Part shown: piece by piece, positions 1 to 8,605 of the stretch
How positions within the stretch are numbered: the first letter of the stretch is position 1
How the letters are laid out: each line of letters begins with the position of its first letter
NCBI GenBank assembly: GCA_944322565.1
Contig: CALUPG010000011.1
Location: forward strand, 19,592 to 83,591
Length of the DNA: 64,000 nt
Origin: an uncultured Bacteroidales bacterium
GTDB lineage: Bacteria; Bacteroidota; Bacteroidia; Bacteroidales; UBA932
Reading direction: 5' to 3'
Notes under the pieces: model-generated
Database searches by the model: none
Seen by the model: only the letters and a program-made list of their open reading frames with translations
Told to the model about the DNA's origin: nothing
Program-made: the position numbers and the translations under genes

Positions 1-711
1 GCGCAGCTGCATCCTGGCTGCGTTCATCACCGTGATTGTAGTGCCGTGTACTATTCCCTGAGGACCTATGTACATGTAGGATCCGGCTGTCATCTGCCCG
101 TACTGTGACACTCCGAGGGCATTCATCCTCTCCCAGTCATCCTGTCTTGAATAGTTCGGGATGACCATGCCGTTGGTGACAATCACCCTCGGGGCATCCC
201 TGTGGCTCGGGAAAAGTCCGAGAGGATGGCCGGAGTACATCACGAGGGTCTGCGTGTCGGTCATTTCAGACAGGTAGCGCATTGCCAGCCTGTACTGTGC
301 CCAGTTCTGGAAGACGGCCCCGTTGCCCCCGTATGTTATGAGCTCGTGCGGATGCTGTGCCACCCTCGGGTCCAGATTGTTCTGTATCATTGCCATGATG
401 GCCGCGGCCTGGCGGCATTTTGCCGGATAAATGTCTATCGGACGGGCATACATCTCATAGTCCGGACGGAATCTGTACATATAGATTCTGCCGTATGTCT
501 TGAGCTCGCGGGCGAATTCCTCCGCAAGGACAGCATGGTGCTTCCCGGGAAAGTATCTCAGCGCATTTCTGACGGCGAGGACTTTCTCTTCTTCAGTAAG
601 GATGTCCTTGCGAACAGGGGCATGGTTTATTGCATTGTCATAAGGCTTCGGCTCCGGGAGGATGTCCGGAATGCCTTCGGCGACCGCTTTCCTGAATTCT
701 TCTGTACTCAT
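1..711 (-). CDS. hutU: Urocanate hydratase, N-terminal part (cut by window edge)
   Basis: This enzyme converts urocanate to imidazolone propionate, the second step of histidine degradation, with a tightly bound NAD. The first 237 codons are present and the frame is open to the window edge; full urocanases of this group have roughly 660 residues, so about two thirds is missing. The family signature TYGGNGAVFQNW lies near residue 145, followed by the segment MYSGHPLGLFPSH typical of urocanase. The start is the ATG at 709-711, six bases after the ftcD stop, so it is probably translated from the same message as ftcD, whose substrate lies two steps further down the pathway. Identity is secure; nothing can be said about the C-terminal domain. 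Confidence 0.95.
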   Translation of the reverse strand, partial: MSTEEFRKAVAEGIPDILPEPKPYDNAINHAPVRKDILTEEEKVLAVRNALRYFPGKHHAVLAEEFARELKTYGRIYMYRFRPDYEMYARPIDIYPAKCRQAAAIMAMIQNNLDPRVAQHPHELITYGGNGAVFQNWAQYRLAMRYLSEMTDTQTLVMYSGHPLGLFPSHRDAPRVIVTNGMVIPNYSRQDDWERMNALGVSQYGQMTAGSYMYIGPQGIVHGTTITVMNAARMQLR

Positions 712-717
712 GTCGGA

Positions 718-2424
718 TTATTTTATTTTCCCGTCGACTATGTCCAGGATTTCTTTTTCAAGTCCTGCCGCCTCTGCCGCGAGGGAGGCTGCCTCGTCCG
801 CAAGCCTGCCCGCTTCTGCCTTGTCGGAAAGCCCTGCCGCGTTGATGCGGACATTGAGTCCGGCGCCGAGGACAGCGCCTCTGGCGGCAAGTGCTCCCAC
901 TCCGGCATCGGACACCGAGTTCGGATTGCCTTCGAGGGCCATGTATTTCAGCAGAGGAAATGCCTTGACGGCCGTGCGCATTGTCTTCAGAGGGACTTCC
1001 GCTGCATATCTTGTGGCTTTCTCGATGGCGGCCTTTCTTTCTTCGGTTTCTTCAGGCGTGCCTTTCGGAAGCCCGTATGCCGCCATTATTCCGTTGAATG
1101 CGGCCGTGTCTTCATCTACGAGGGCAAGAAGTTCCCCCAGCACGGCCTGGCCTTGCCCGGCAAGGTCAGAGAATTCTTTCCATCTGTCGTCCCATCCCGG
1201 CTTGTGGGCAGAAAGGTTTGCGACCATTGTGCCGAGTGCGGCGCCGAGTGCCCCCATATATGCGGAGACTGACCCACCTCCCGGTGCCGGGGACTCCGAT
1301 GCCGTCTCTTCGGCGAAGTCCCTGCAAGTCATTCTTATGAGCTTTTCCCTGACTGCGAGGTCCTTGTCGTCTTCCATCATGTATTCGATGACCTTTTCCC
1401 TCGGGTTGAACGGTCTGAGGTCATCGAGTCCCATGGACTTGACGGCTATCCGTATTATTTCTTCTTCTGAGATGCCTGTGGAGCGGTGCTGTTTCTCAAG
1501 GAAATATTTCCCTGCATCGGTGAGTGACCGCTTCGGGATCAGTCCGACGATTTCGGTGCCTGTCACGCGGAGGCCTCTTGCCTGGGCAGCCCGGCATACT
1601 TCATCGAAAGCCTTGTGCAGGGGAGTGGCATTGATGTCGGTGATATTCATCGACACCTGGGCGATGCCGTATTCGTCTATGTACCATCCTATGGCCTTGC
1701 ATCCCTTGAGAGTGCCCGGTATCATGACCGTCTTGCCGTCGGCATCTTTGACGATTTTTCCTGTAATAGGGTTGCCTTCCCTCTTCGGACGGCCTTTTTC
1801 CCTCACATCGAATGCCACGGCATTGGCGCGTCGCGTCGAGGTGGTGTTGAGGTTGAAGTTGACGGCTATGAGAAAATCCCTTGCCCCCACATTGGATGCT
1901 CCTGACAGTGCCGCCTTTTCAGTGAATTGTCCCGGTCCGAAGTCCGGGGCCTTGTCCGGCGAAGATATTTTTTCCGGCAGTGCCTCGTATTCTCCGGCCC
2001 TGCAGACGGCAAGGTTCTTCCTTTCAGGCCTGAGGGCCGCCGCCTCGTAGCAGTAGCACGGGATGCCGAGTTCTTTCCAGATGCGTTCCGCCAGTTGTCT
2101 GGCAAGTACGGCACATTCTTCAAGCGTGATTCCGGAGACGGGTATGAGAGGAAGCACATCGGTGGCTCCGGAGCGCGGATGAGCCCCGTGGTGAAGTCTC
2201 ATGTCAATGAGTTCGCCTGCCCTTTTCACTCCGCGGAAGGCCGCCTCGACGACGGACTCCGGCTCTCCTACGAATGTGACGACAGTCCTGTTGGTCGCCT
2301 CTCCCGGGTCGACATTAAGTATCCTGACGCCACCTGATTTTTCTATCGCTTCTGTTATTGACCTGATGGTTTCCTTGTTGCGCCCTTCGCTGAAATTAGG
2401 GACGCATTCTATGATTCTTTTCAT
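718..2424 (-). CDS. ftcD: Bifunctional glutamate formimidoyltransferase / formimidotetrahydrofolate cyclodeaminase
   Basis: The protein transfers the formimino group of N-formiminoglutamate to tetrahydrofolate and then deaminates it to 5,10-methenyl-THF, so histidine breakdown yields glutamate, ammonia and a one-carbon unit. At 568 residues it has both domains in one chain: formimidoyltransferase (about residues 1-300, beginning MKRIIECVPNFSEGRN and containing HHGAHPRSGATD) and the helical cyclodeaminase (about 360-568, with APGGGSVSAYMGALGAAL). I chose the ATG at 2424 because the family begins with MKRIIECVPNFSEG; a TTG two codons upstream is the alternative. It lies between DUF1015 (27-base gap) and hutU (6-base gap) on the same strand. 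The fused form is the animal-like arrangement and is usual in Bacteroidales. Confidence 0.96.
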   Translation of the reverse strand: MKRIIECVPNFSEGRNKETIRSITEAIEKSGGVRILNVDPGEATNRTVVTFVGEPESVVEAAFRGVKRAGELIDMRLHHGAHPRSGATDVLPLIPVSGITLEECAVLARQLAERIWKELGIPCYCYEAAALRPERKNLAVCRAGEYEALPEKISSPDKAPDFGPGQFTEKAALSGASNVGARDFLIAVNFNLNTTSTRRANAVAFDVREKGRPKREGNPITGKIVKDADGKTVMIPGTLKGCKAIGWYIDEYGIAQVSMNITDINATPLHKAFDEVCRAAQARGLRVTGTEIVGLIPKRSLTDAGKYFLEKQHRSTGISEEEIIRIAVKSMGLDDLRPFNPREKVIEYMMEDDKDLAVREKLIRMTCRDFAEETASESPAPGGGSVSAYMGALGAALGTMVANLSAHKPGWDDRWKEFSDLAGQGQAVLGELLALVDEDTAAFNGIMAAYGLPKGTPEETEERKAAIEKATRYAAEVPLKTMRTAVKAFPLLKYMALEGNPNSVSDAGVGALAARGAVLGAGLNVRINAAGLSDKAEAGRLADEAASLAAEAAGLEKEILDIVDGKIK

Positions 2425-2451
2425 TGCCAATGTCTTTTTCAGAGACCGGTG

Positions 2452-3747
2452 TCACTTCCCGGTCCCGGTTTCCCTGTTGCTTTCCAGCTTGTGGATGGCA
2501 AGCCCGCTCCTGAGCTTCGGCTCGAACCATGTTGTCTTCGGCGGCATGATGTTGCCGGAGTCGGCGATGTCGACGAGCTGCTTCATGGATACCGGATAGA
2601 GAGCGAATGCCACGGCCATTTCCCCGCTGTCCACACGCCGGGCGAGCTCGTCCAGTCCCCTGATGCCTCCCACGAAGTCTATTCTCTTGTCTGTCCTGAG
2701 GTCCCTGATGCCGAGAATCCTGTCAAGCACGAGGTCGGAAAGTACTGTTACATCCAGGACTCCGATTGGGTCGGAGTCATCGTATCTGCCTTCTTTGGCA
2801 TCAAGCGAATACCATTTCCCGGCGAGGTACATCGAGAAATTGTGCAGACGGGTCGGCCTGCATGCCTCATGCCCCGGCTTTCCGCTGCTTCTGTCCCGTC
2901 CCCCGAGTTCTGTGACGGAGAAGTCATCCGAGAGCCTGCGGAGAAATTCTTCCGGAGACAGGCCGTTCAGGTCCTTGACGACACGGTTGTAGTCTATGAT
3001 TTTCAGCTGGCTTTCAGGGAAGGCAACGGCCATGAACCAGTTGTATTCCTCCTGTCCCGTATGGTTCGGGTTTCCCGCTTTCTTTTCTGCCCCGACTCTT
3101 GCTGCCGCAGCTGTGCGGTGATGGCCGTCCGCCACGTAGAATGCCGGAATTGTGCTGAATATCGCGGTTATCCTCTCTATGTCTTCCGGACTGTCGATTA
3201 CCCAGAACCGGTGTCCGAAGCCGTCCTCTGCGACAAAGTCGTATTCCGGATTGCGTGCGGTGTATTTACCTACAATGTCAGATACCTCCTTATTGTCAGG
3301 GTAAGAGAAGAATACGGGTTCGATGTTGGCGTCCTGGATACGGACATGGATCATTCTGTCGTCTTCCTTTTCCTTGCGGGTGAGCTCGTGCTTCTTGATC
3401 CGGCCTTCGGCATAGTCGTCCGTATGGGCGCAGACCACAAGCCCGTACTGTGTCCGTCCGTCCATTGTCTGGGCATAGATGTAATAATACGGTCTCTCGT
3501 CCTGGACGAGCCACCCGTTGTCCTGCCATTTCCGGAAATTCTCCACGGCCCTGTCATATACTTCGCCGCTGTGTTCGTCGGCGATGGGCGTAAAGTCTAT
3601 TTCAGGCTTCGTGATATGGAGCAGGGACTTCTCCGATGCCTCCTTCCTGGCTTCCTCCGAATTCAGCACATCGTATGGACGGGCTGCGACTTCTTTCACA
3701 ATCTCTTTGGGCGGCCTGACCGCCGCAAAAGGCTTTATTCTTACCAT
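2452..3747 (-). CDS. DUF1015 family protein in serine-biosynthesis operon
   Basis: This is a 431-residue cytoplasmic protein of the DUF1015 family (COG4198), whose biochemical role is not established to my knowledge. It begins MVRIKPFAAVRPP and has RPYDVLN near residue 24 and a conspicuous DGHHR motif at 207-211, which resembles the DGHHR signature of ParB/sulfiredoxin-fold proteins and of the archaeal serine kinase SerK. It starts 13 bases after serA, and serA overlaps serC, so it is very probably co-transcribed with phosphoserine biosynthesis. No serB (phosphoserine phosphatase) is visible in the window. A role with serine or phosphoserine is an inference from motif and neighbours only. The start at 3747 was preferred over an upstream in-frame ATG at 3831 that would overlap serA. 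Confidence 0.85.
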   Translation of the reverse strand: MVRIKPFAAVRPPKEIVKEVAARPYDVLNSEEARKEASEKSLLHITKPEIDFTPIADEHSGEVYDRAVENFRKWQDNGWLVQDERPYYYIYAQTMDGRTQYGLVVCAHTDDYAEGRIKKHELTRKEKEDDRMIHVRIQDANIEPVFFSYPDNKEVSDIVGKYTARNPEYDFVAEDGFGHRFWVIDSPEDIERITAIFSTIPAFYVADGHHRTAAAARVGAEKKAGNPNHTGQEEYNWFMAVAFPESQLKIIDYNRVVKDLNGLSPEEFLRRLSDDFSVTELGGRDRSSGKPGHEACRPTRLHNFSMYLAGKWYSLDAKEGRYDDSDPIGVLDVTVLSDLVLDRILGIRDLRTDKRIDFVGGIRGLDELARRVDSGEMAVAFALYPVSMKQLVDIADSGNIMPPKTTWFEPKLRSGLAIHKLESNRETGTGK

Positions 3748-3760
3748 AGGCGACTGTCTT

Positions 3761-4684
3761 CTATTTTGCGTTGACCTGGAAACGGGTGCAGCCTGTGGCA
3801 AAATATTCCACAATCTGACGGGCTGCGGCAAGACCTGCGTTTATATTGGCCTCGGCTGTCTCTGCCCCCATTTTCTTAGGGGTGGCGAATACCCTTTTCC
3901 CGAATTTTTCATTGAGCTCGCTCTGGCAGTCTGCAGCGATGTCCGTGATATATTTCAGGTCAGCCCTGTCCGTGAGCACTTTCACGAGTTCCGCCTCGTT
4001 GATGACTTCCTTGCGGGCCGTGTTCACCAGGCATGCCCCGTTCGGCATGAGCGACAGGAGGCTGTAGCCGACTGAGCCACGGGTCTCGGCCGTGGCCGGG
4101 ATGTGCAGGGAAATGAAGTTGCATGAAGAATACATTTCTTCCAGAGTCGTGGCTGGGACCACTCCGTCCGCAAGCATCTTTTCGGCAGGGACAAACGGGT
4201 CGTATGCCATAACTTCCATTCCGAGTGCCTTTGCCTTTGCCGCCACGAGACGGCCGACATTTCCGTATGCCTGTATGCCCAATTTCTTTCCGCTGATTTC
4301 TTTTCCTGTGCCAGGGGTGAAGCAGTTTCTCGACATGTATATCATCATGGCGAGGGCAAGCTCAGCAACGGCATTGGAGTTCTGTCCCGGAGTATTCATC
4401 ACTACTATTCCCCGCTCTGTGCAGACATCAAGGCTGATGTTGTCATATCCGGCTCCTGCCCTGACCACGATTCTCAGTTTCGGGGCGGCGGCTATTACTT
4501 CCGGGGTGACTTTGTCTGAGCGCACAATGAGGGCGTCCGCATCGGCGGCTGCATCAAGCAGCTGCTGCCTGTCGGCGTATTTCTCAAGCAGTGCGGTCTC
4601 ATGTCCGGCCGCCTGACATATTTCCTTTATCCCGTTCACTGCAGCTGCGGCAAACGGCTTTTCTGTGGCTATCAGTATTTTCAT
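3761..4684 (-). CDS. serA: D-3-phosphoglycerate dehydrogenase, short form without ACT domain
   Basis: The enzyme oxidises 3-phosphoglycerate to 3-phosphohydroxypyruvate with NAD, the first committed step of serine synthesis. It has 307 residues, the short form lacking the C-terminal ACT regulatory domain, so feedback by serine through ACT is not expected. The NAD-binding glycine motif GIQAYGNVG is at 136-144 and the catalytic arginine is in NTARKE (Arg224). In place of the usual catalytic histidine of the TPHxG motif the protein has TPKKMG, with Lys270 at the aligned position, as described for type III enzymes such as that of Entamoeba. Its start overlaps the serC stop by four bases (ATGA type), which points to coupled translation. 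Confidence 0.95.
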   Translation of the reverse strand: MKILIATEKPFAAAAVNGIKEICQAAGHETALLEKYADRQQLLDAAADADALIVRSDKVTPEVIAAAPKLRIVVRAGAGYDNISLDVCTERGIVVMNTPGQNSNAVAELALAMMIYMSRNCFTPGTGKEISGKKLGIQAYGNVGRLVAAKAKALGMEVMAYDPFVPAEKMLADGVVPATTLEEMYSSCNFISLHIPATAETRGSVGYSLLSLMPNGACLVNTARKEVINEAELVKVLTDRADLKYITDIAADCQSELNEKFGKRVFATPKKMGAETAEANINAGLAAARQIVEYFATGCTRFQVNAK

Positions 4685-5754
4685 TTTTTCAGTCTTTCAA
4701 ATTCCTGCATGCATTCAACCAGCGCCTTTACGCTTTCCACCGGACAGGCATTGTATATTGAGGCCCTGAATCCGCCGACGGACCTGTGCCCCTTGATGCC
4801 GGCCATGCCCCTGCCTTTGGCGAACTCAAGGAATTCATCCTGCAGGGACTCATGTCCCGGTGCCATTACAAAGCATACGTTCATGATGGACCTGTCTTCC
4901 TTTGCGGCGGTACCGATGAAGAGGCTGTTCCTGTCTATCTCGTCATAGAGCAGGGCGGCCTTCTCTTCATTAATCTTATGGATGGCTTCCACTCCGCCGA
5001 TGCCCTTGAGCCATTTGAGCGTCTCCTTCATGACGAAAATAGGAAAGACCGGAGGGGTGTTGAACATCGAGCCCTTGTCGACATGTACCCTGTAGTCAAG
5101 CATGGTAGGGATGTATCTGCTGACCTTGCCGAGCGCATCCTTGCGTACAATGGCGAATGCCACACCGGCAGGACCCACATTCTTCTGCGCTCCGCCGTAG
5201 ATGAGGGCATATCGGCTTACATCTACCGGGCGGCTCATGATGTCCGAGGACATGTCCGCAATCAGCGGCACGGGGCAGTCCATGTCATGCTTTATTTCAG
5301 TGCCGTAGATGGTATTGTTGGTGGTGATGTGGAAATAGTCAAGGTCTGACGGGATTTCATAGCCTTTCGGGATGTAGCTGTATGTCTTGTCCGCTGAAGA
5401 TGCCACTGCAAAGGCATTTCCGAGTCCCTGGGCTTCCTTCAGGGCTTTCTTCGCCCATACGCCGGTCTCAAGGTAGCCGGCCTTGTTCTCAAGGAAATTC
5501 ATTGCCACATACAGGAACTGCATGCTTGCCCCTCCTCCGAGGAAAAGCACTTCATGCGTGTCGGGAATGTTCAGGAGCTCTTTCCAGAGTGCCCTGCATT
5601 CATCCATTACTTCGCCCCATTCCTTTGAGCGGTGGGACACTTCTATGACAGACATCCCTGTTCCGCTGAAGTCTCTCAGGGCTTCTGCCGACTTCTCGAT
5701 TGCCTGGTCCGGAAGAACACATGGCCCGGCATTGAAATTATGTACTTTTTTCAT
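4681..5754 (-). CDS. serC: Phosphoserine aminotransferase
   Basis: This PLP enzyme transaminates 3-phosphohydroxypyruvate with glutamate to give phosphoserine, and can also act on the vitamin B6 precursor. The 357-residue length is normal. It begins [14 protein letters not shown], the family N-terminus, and the PLP lysine is Lys191 in [12 protein letters not shown]; the C-terminal segment [15 protein letters not shown] is also conserved. It is the first gene of the run serC-serA-DUF1015-ftcD-hutU on the minus strand. Only 44 bases separate it from the pyrI stop; this AT-rich gap may carry its promoter (TACATTTA, one base from TAnnTTTG), but read-through from pyrI is possible. Confidence 0.96.
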   Translation of the reverse strand: MKKVHNFNAGPCVLPDQAIEKSAEALRDFSGTGMSVIEVSHRSKEWGEVMDECRALWKELLNIPDTHEVLFLGGGASMQFLYVAMNFLENKAGYLETGVWAKKALKEAQGLGNAFAVASSADKTYSYIPKGYEIPSDLDYFHITTNNTIYGTEIKHDMDCPVPLIADMSSDIMSRPVDVSRYALIYGGAQKNVGPAGVAFAIVRKDALGKVSRYIPTMLDYRVHVDKGSMFNTPPVFPIFVMKETLKWLKGIGGVEAIHKINEEKAALLYDEIDRNSLFIGTAAKEDRSIMNVCFVMAPGHESLQDEFLEFAKGRGMAGIKGHRSVGGFRASIYNACPVESVKALVECMQEFERLKK

Positions 5755-5798
5755 GTTACGGATTGAAATTAAAATCGGATGTAAATGTAATGAATTTT

Positions 5799-6257
5799 TT
5801 AATATAGCCCCTTGATGTCTGTGATTTTTTCGCAGTAATGACAGAGAAGTGATATTTCATTATCATTTTCCATAGTCGTGAACCGTGTCTTTACAGGCTG
5901 ATGGTTGGTTATGCACTTGGGGTTCATGCATTTGGCTATTCCCTCTATTTCATGGGGCATGACGAGCTTCCTTTTCTCCACCACCCTGAAGTCCCTGATG
6001 ATGTTGACAGTGGCCTTCGGCGCCACAAGGGCGAGCTTGTTGAGTTCCTCGTCCTGGAAGAACCTGTCCGCTATCTTTATGATGCCCTTTTTCCCGAACA
6101 GCTTGCTGTTAAGGTTGATGCCTATGGTAATCCGGTTCTTTTCATCCATGAGATTCAGTATCTCGAGAACCTTGAATATATTTTCGGACGGTATGTGGTC
6201 AAGCACCGTCCCGTTCTCCAGTGCGCTTACCACGAGTTCTTTGTCTGTATGTGTCAT
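5799..6257 (-). CDS. pyrI: Aspartate carbamoyltransferase regulatory chain
   Basis: PyrI is the nucleotide-binding regulatory subunit that assembles with PyrB and sets the response of aspartate transcarbamoylase to CTP and ATP. The protein contains the N-terminal effector-binding segment [12 protein letters not shown] and the four zinc cysteines at the C-terminus (CMNPKC followed by CHYC) that hold the regulatory chain to the catalytic chain. The ATG at 6257 gives 152 residues, the normal family length. A longer frame starts at an ATG at 6320 that overlaps the pyrB stop as ATGA; its extra 21 residues do not resemble the family, so I prefer 6257, though coupled initiation at 6320 is possible. 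Confidence 0.94.
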   Translation of the reverse strand: MTHTDKELVVSALENGTVLDHIPSENIFKVLEILNLMDEKNRITIGINLNSKLFGKKGIIKIADRFFQDEELNKLALVAPKATVNIIRDFRVVEKRKLVMPHEIEGIAKCMNPKCITNHQPVKTRFTTMENDNEISLLCHYCEKITDIKGLY

Positions 6258-6316
6258 GATGTGATTGTTATAAAGTGATTCATTGATTATGGACTGTCTG
6301 TATCCAAGATTATCAA

Positions 6317-7222
6317 TCATCTGTATCCCAGGAGGTAGGCGATGATGGCCATACGGACATAGAGCCCGTTTTCCGCCTGCTTGAAGTAATATGCGTATGG
6401 AGTCTCGTCAACATCCTGGTCAATCTCGTTGACTCTCGGCAGCGGATGCAGGATTTTCATGTTCTGCTTGACATTTCCGAGCATGGAGGCCTCAAGCCTG
6501 TAGACATCCTTGACTTTCTCGTATTCCATCGGGTCCGTGAAGCGCTCCTGCTGCACCCTTGTCATATAAAGGATGTCGCAGTCGTCCAGATGTTCTTCGA
6601 GAGAATTGGTCTCTGAATATCCTATGTGCTTTTCATCAAGGAATTTCTTGTATTCCACCGGCATCTTCAGCTCTTCCGGCGCCGTGAATATGAACCTGGG
6701 GTTGAAAAATGACATTGCCTGCAGGAGTGAATGCGTGGTCCTTCCGTATTTGAGGTCGCCGACCATATTGATGGTCAGGTCTTCAAGTCTGCCCTGGGTC
6801 TGCTTGATGCTGTAGAGGTCAAGCAGAGTCTGCGACGGGTGCTGGTTGGCTCCGTCGCCAGCGTTCACGACAGGGACCGAGGCGACTTCGGATGCATATC
6901 TGGAGCTGCCTTCGAGCGGATGCCTCATTATAATCATGTCCACATAGTTTGATACCATCTTGATGGTGTCCTTGAGGGTCTCTCCCTTGCTTACGCTGGT
7001 GTTGGTCGCATCCGAGAAGCCTATGACCTTGGCCCCAAGTCTGTTGACCGCCGTCTCGAAACTCAGGCGGGTTCTTGTCGAGGGCTCAAAGAATATGCAG
7101 GCTATTACCTTGCCTTCCAGAATTTTCTGAACCCTGTTCTGCTCGAATTCCCTGGCGACTTCCAGGACATGGAGGATTTCATCCTTGGTGAAATCTCTGA
7201 TTGAAATGAGGCTTTTTTTCAT
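6317..7222 (-). CDS. pyrB: Aspartate carbamoyltransferase catalytic chain
   Basis: PyrB condenses carbamoyl phosphate with aspartate to N-carbamoyl-aspartate, the committed step of pyrimidine synthesis. The 301-residue protein shows the carbamoyl-phosphate motif FFEPSTRTR near residue 45, [14 protein letters not shown] near 123, and HPLPRVNEI near the C-terminus. It lies upstream of pyrI, so both subunits come from one message. No clear PyrR site or pyrimidine attenuator is visible in the 63 bases upstream, and no TAnnTTTG element is there either, so transcription may begin upstream of the IMPACT-family gene at 7906. Confidence 0.97.
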   Translation of the reverse strand: MKKSLISIRDFTKDEILHVLEVAREFEQNRVQKILEGKVIACIFFEPSTRTRLSFETAVNRLGAKVIGFSDATNTSVSKGETLKDTIKMVSNYVDMIIMRHPLEGSSRYASEVASVPVVNAGDGANQHPSQTLLDLYSIKQTQGRLEDLTINMVGDLKYGRTTHSLLQAMSFFNPRFIFTAPEELKMPVEYKKFLDEKHIGYSETNSLEEHLDDCDILYMTRVQQERFTDPMEYEKVKDVYRLEASMLGNVKQNMKILHPLPRVNEIDQDVDETPYAYYFKQAENGLYVRMAIIAYLLGYR

Positions 7223-7285
7223 TTTTCTGTATTTAGTGTCACTCTTGTCTTTTGTGTCTGCATTGTCTTGCCTCTCAGGCCGTCT

Positions 7286-7906
7286 TCAGGCTTCCGCGGC
7301 TTCGCATCCTTCTATGTCTCCGGCTCTTTTCAGAAACTCCTGCTCCAGCGACAGCCTGACATTCACTTCCATGGAGCATTCCATCCCGAAATCCTGCTTT
7401 CCGGTGGCAAGTCCGAGGTCTTTGCTCATTTTCATCACATCGTTCATGCTCATATAGCCGAATGAGAGTCTGAATCTTTTGGATGCAAGCTTTTCAATGA
7501 TTTCGGCCTTGTCAAGGGCGTCGGCGGCAGAGGTCCGGTACGCTCTGATGAGACCCGGTATGCCGAGCTTTATGCCTCCGAAATACCTTATGACCACAAT
7601 CAGAATGTCACTCAGCCCTCTTGAATCAATCTGGCCGAGTATCTGTCTTCCTGCGGACCCGGACGGCTCTCCGTCGTCATTTGCCCTGAACTGCTCTCCT
7701 CCGCATCCGAGTCTCCACGCATAACAGTGGTGCCTGGCATCGTGGTATTCTTTTTTAAGGGAGACAATGATGTCTTTTATTTCTTCTTCTGTCTCAATGG
7801 GATAAGCCCGGGCAATGAATCTGCTGCCATTGTCCTTGAACAGCCCTTCGGAGGGGGAGGCTATGCTCCTGTAGGTGTCCTGTATGGTATTGTCCGGTCC
7901 GTTCAT
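7286..7906 (-). CDS. IMPACT/YigZ family protein
   Basis: This 206-residue protein belongs to the YigZ/IMPACT (UPF0029) family. It contains the family core DARHHCYAWRLG near residue 56, DDGEPSGSAGRQIL near 75 and VIRYFGGIKLGIPGLIRAY near 105. The eukaryotic relative IMPACT binds GCN1; the bacterial role is not settled, so no precise function is assigned. It sits 63 bases upstream of pyrB on the same strand and may share its transcript. A TAATTTTG element a few bases upstream of the ATG suggests a nearly leaderless message. Confidence 0.9.
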   Translation of the reverse strand: MNGPDNTIQDTYRSIASPSEGLFKDNGSRFIARAYPIETEEEIKDIIVSLKKEYHDARHHCYAWRLGCGGEQFRANDDGEPSGSAGRQILGQIDSRGLSDILIVVIRYFGGIKLGIPGLIRAYRTSAADALDKAEIIEKLASKRFRLSFGYMSMNDVMKMSKDLGLATGKQDFGMECSMEVNVRLSLEQEFLKRAGDIEGCEAAEA

Positions 7907-7914
7907 TCCGAATC

Positions 7915-7922
7915 CAAAATTA
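7915..7922 (-). promoter_or_regulatory. Candidate Bacteroidota -7 element for the IMPACT-family gene
   Basis: On the minus strand these bases read TAATTTTG, a match to TAnnTTTG, with a TTG about 20 bases further upstream (complement of 7943-7945). Transcription would start within a few bases of the ATG at 7906, giving an almost leaderless transcript. Confidence 0.5.
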
Positions 7923-7982
7923 GTGCTTTCCGCAAGATTTTACAATATTGAAACAATATTTTCCGAGGATAGAAATATTTTG

Positions 7983-7990
7983 TACCTTTG
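7983..7990 (+). promoter_or_regulatory. Candidate Bacteroidota -7 element for the PRiA4_ORF3-like gene and miaA
   Basis: TACCTTTG matches the consensus TAnnTTTG exactly; a T-rich block (TTTT, 7959-7962) lies 20 bases upstream where the -33 element is expected. The leader to the ATG at 8063 would be about 65 bases. Confidence 0.6.
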
Positions 7991-8062
7991 GCATCGCATT
8001 TTCCGGCCCGGATGTTTCCGGACCGCTGTTTTGCGGAATTTTGTCGTTAAATTACTGGTGGT

Positions 8063-8605
8063 ATGATACTGAAGTACAGAGTTTCTCTTCCCGGCATAAA
8101 GGGGTTTTTCCGGGTCTATGAAGTGAATGCCAATGCCACTCTCTATGCTTTCCACAAGCAGATGAGGGCTGATATGGATTTCCCTCAGGACCAGATGGTG
8201 CTGTTCAAGGCCATGGACAAGGACGGGAATGTGTCTGCAAGGTATGGCATTTTCAATCTTGGGGCAGGGACGATAGATTCGGTTACCCTTGCGCAGACTC
8301 TGAAAAAAGGCGAGGTCTCATTCGTTTATTTTTATGACACCACTAATGCGAAGAGTGTAACTGTGACATACGAAGGTGAGGCGGTTCCGCGCGAAGGTGT
8401 CATCTATCCTCTTCTCGTAGAGTCCAAGGGACCGAATCCTGTTGAGTTTGAGAACGGGTATGTCGCTTTCGAGGACCTTCCGGATGACAAGAAAAAAGCT
8501 CCGGAGGAAGACTGGGAAGATGAGGATGATGACGGCGATGATGCCGGAAAGGATGTCCCTGAAGAGGCCGAAGAAATCTATGACGAAGACGAAGGGGACG
8601 AGTAG
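8063..8605 (+). CDS. PRiA4_ORF3-like (IS1096 passenger TnpR family) protein with acidic tail
   Basis: This 180-residue protein resembles the plasmid pRiA4b ORF-3 family, which databases also label IS1096 element passenger TnpR. The family-like part is roughly residues 1-105, beginning with YRVSLPGIKGFFRVYEV and including the FHKQMRADMDF segment. The last 45 residues or so are almost entirely Asp and Glu, which may mimic nucleic acid or bind a basic partner. Despite the name there is no transposase or inverted repeat nearby, and the gene overlaps miaA by 26 bases, so it looks like a resident housekeeping gene. Its function is unknown. Confidence 0.75.
   Translation: MILKYRVSLPGIKGFFRVYEVNANATLYAFHKQMRADMDFPQDQMVLFKAMDKDGNVSARYGIFNLGAGTIDSVTLAQTLKKGEVSFVYFYDTTNAKSVTVTYEGEAVPREGVIYPLLVESKGPNPVEFENGYVAFEDLPDDKKKAPEEDWEDEDDDGDDAGKDVPEEAEEIYDEDEGDE

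Noticed and set aside
662..2050. Long open frame on the plus strand, antisense to ftcD (462 codons)
   Set aside because: It is the mirror of ftcD, whose product matches its family over its whole length; the antisense translation is Ser/Ala-rich and matches nothing I know.
2449..3774. Long plus-strand open frame opposite DUF1015 (441 codons)
   Set aside because: Antisense of a conserved gene, with no recognisable domain.
8063..8605. Mobile element because of the IS1096 passenger label
   Set aside because: No transposase, terminal repeats or target duplication nearby, and the gene overlaps miaA.
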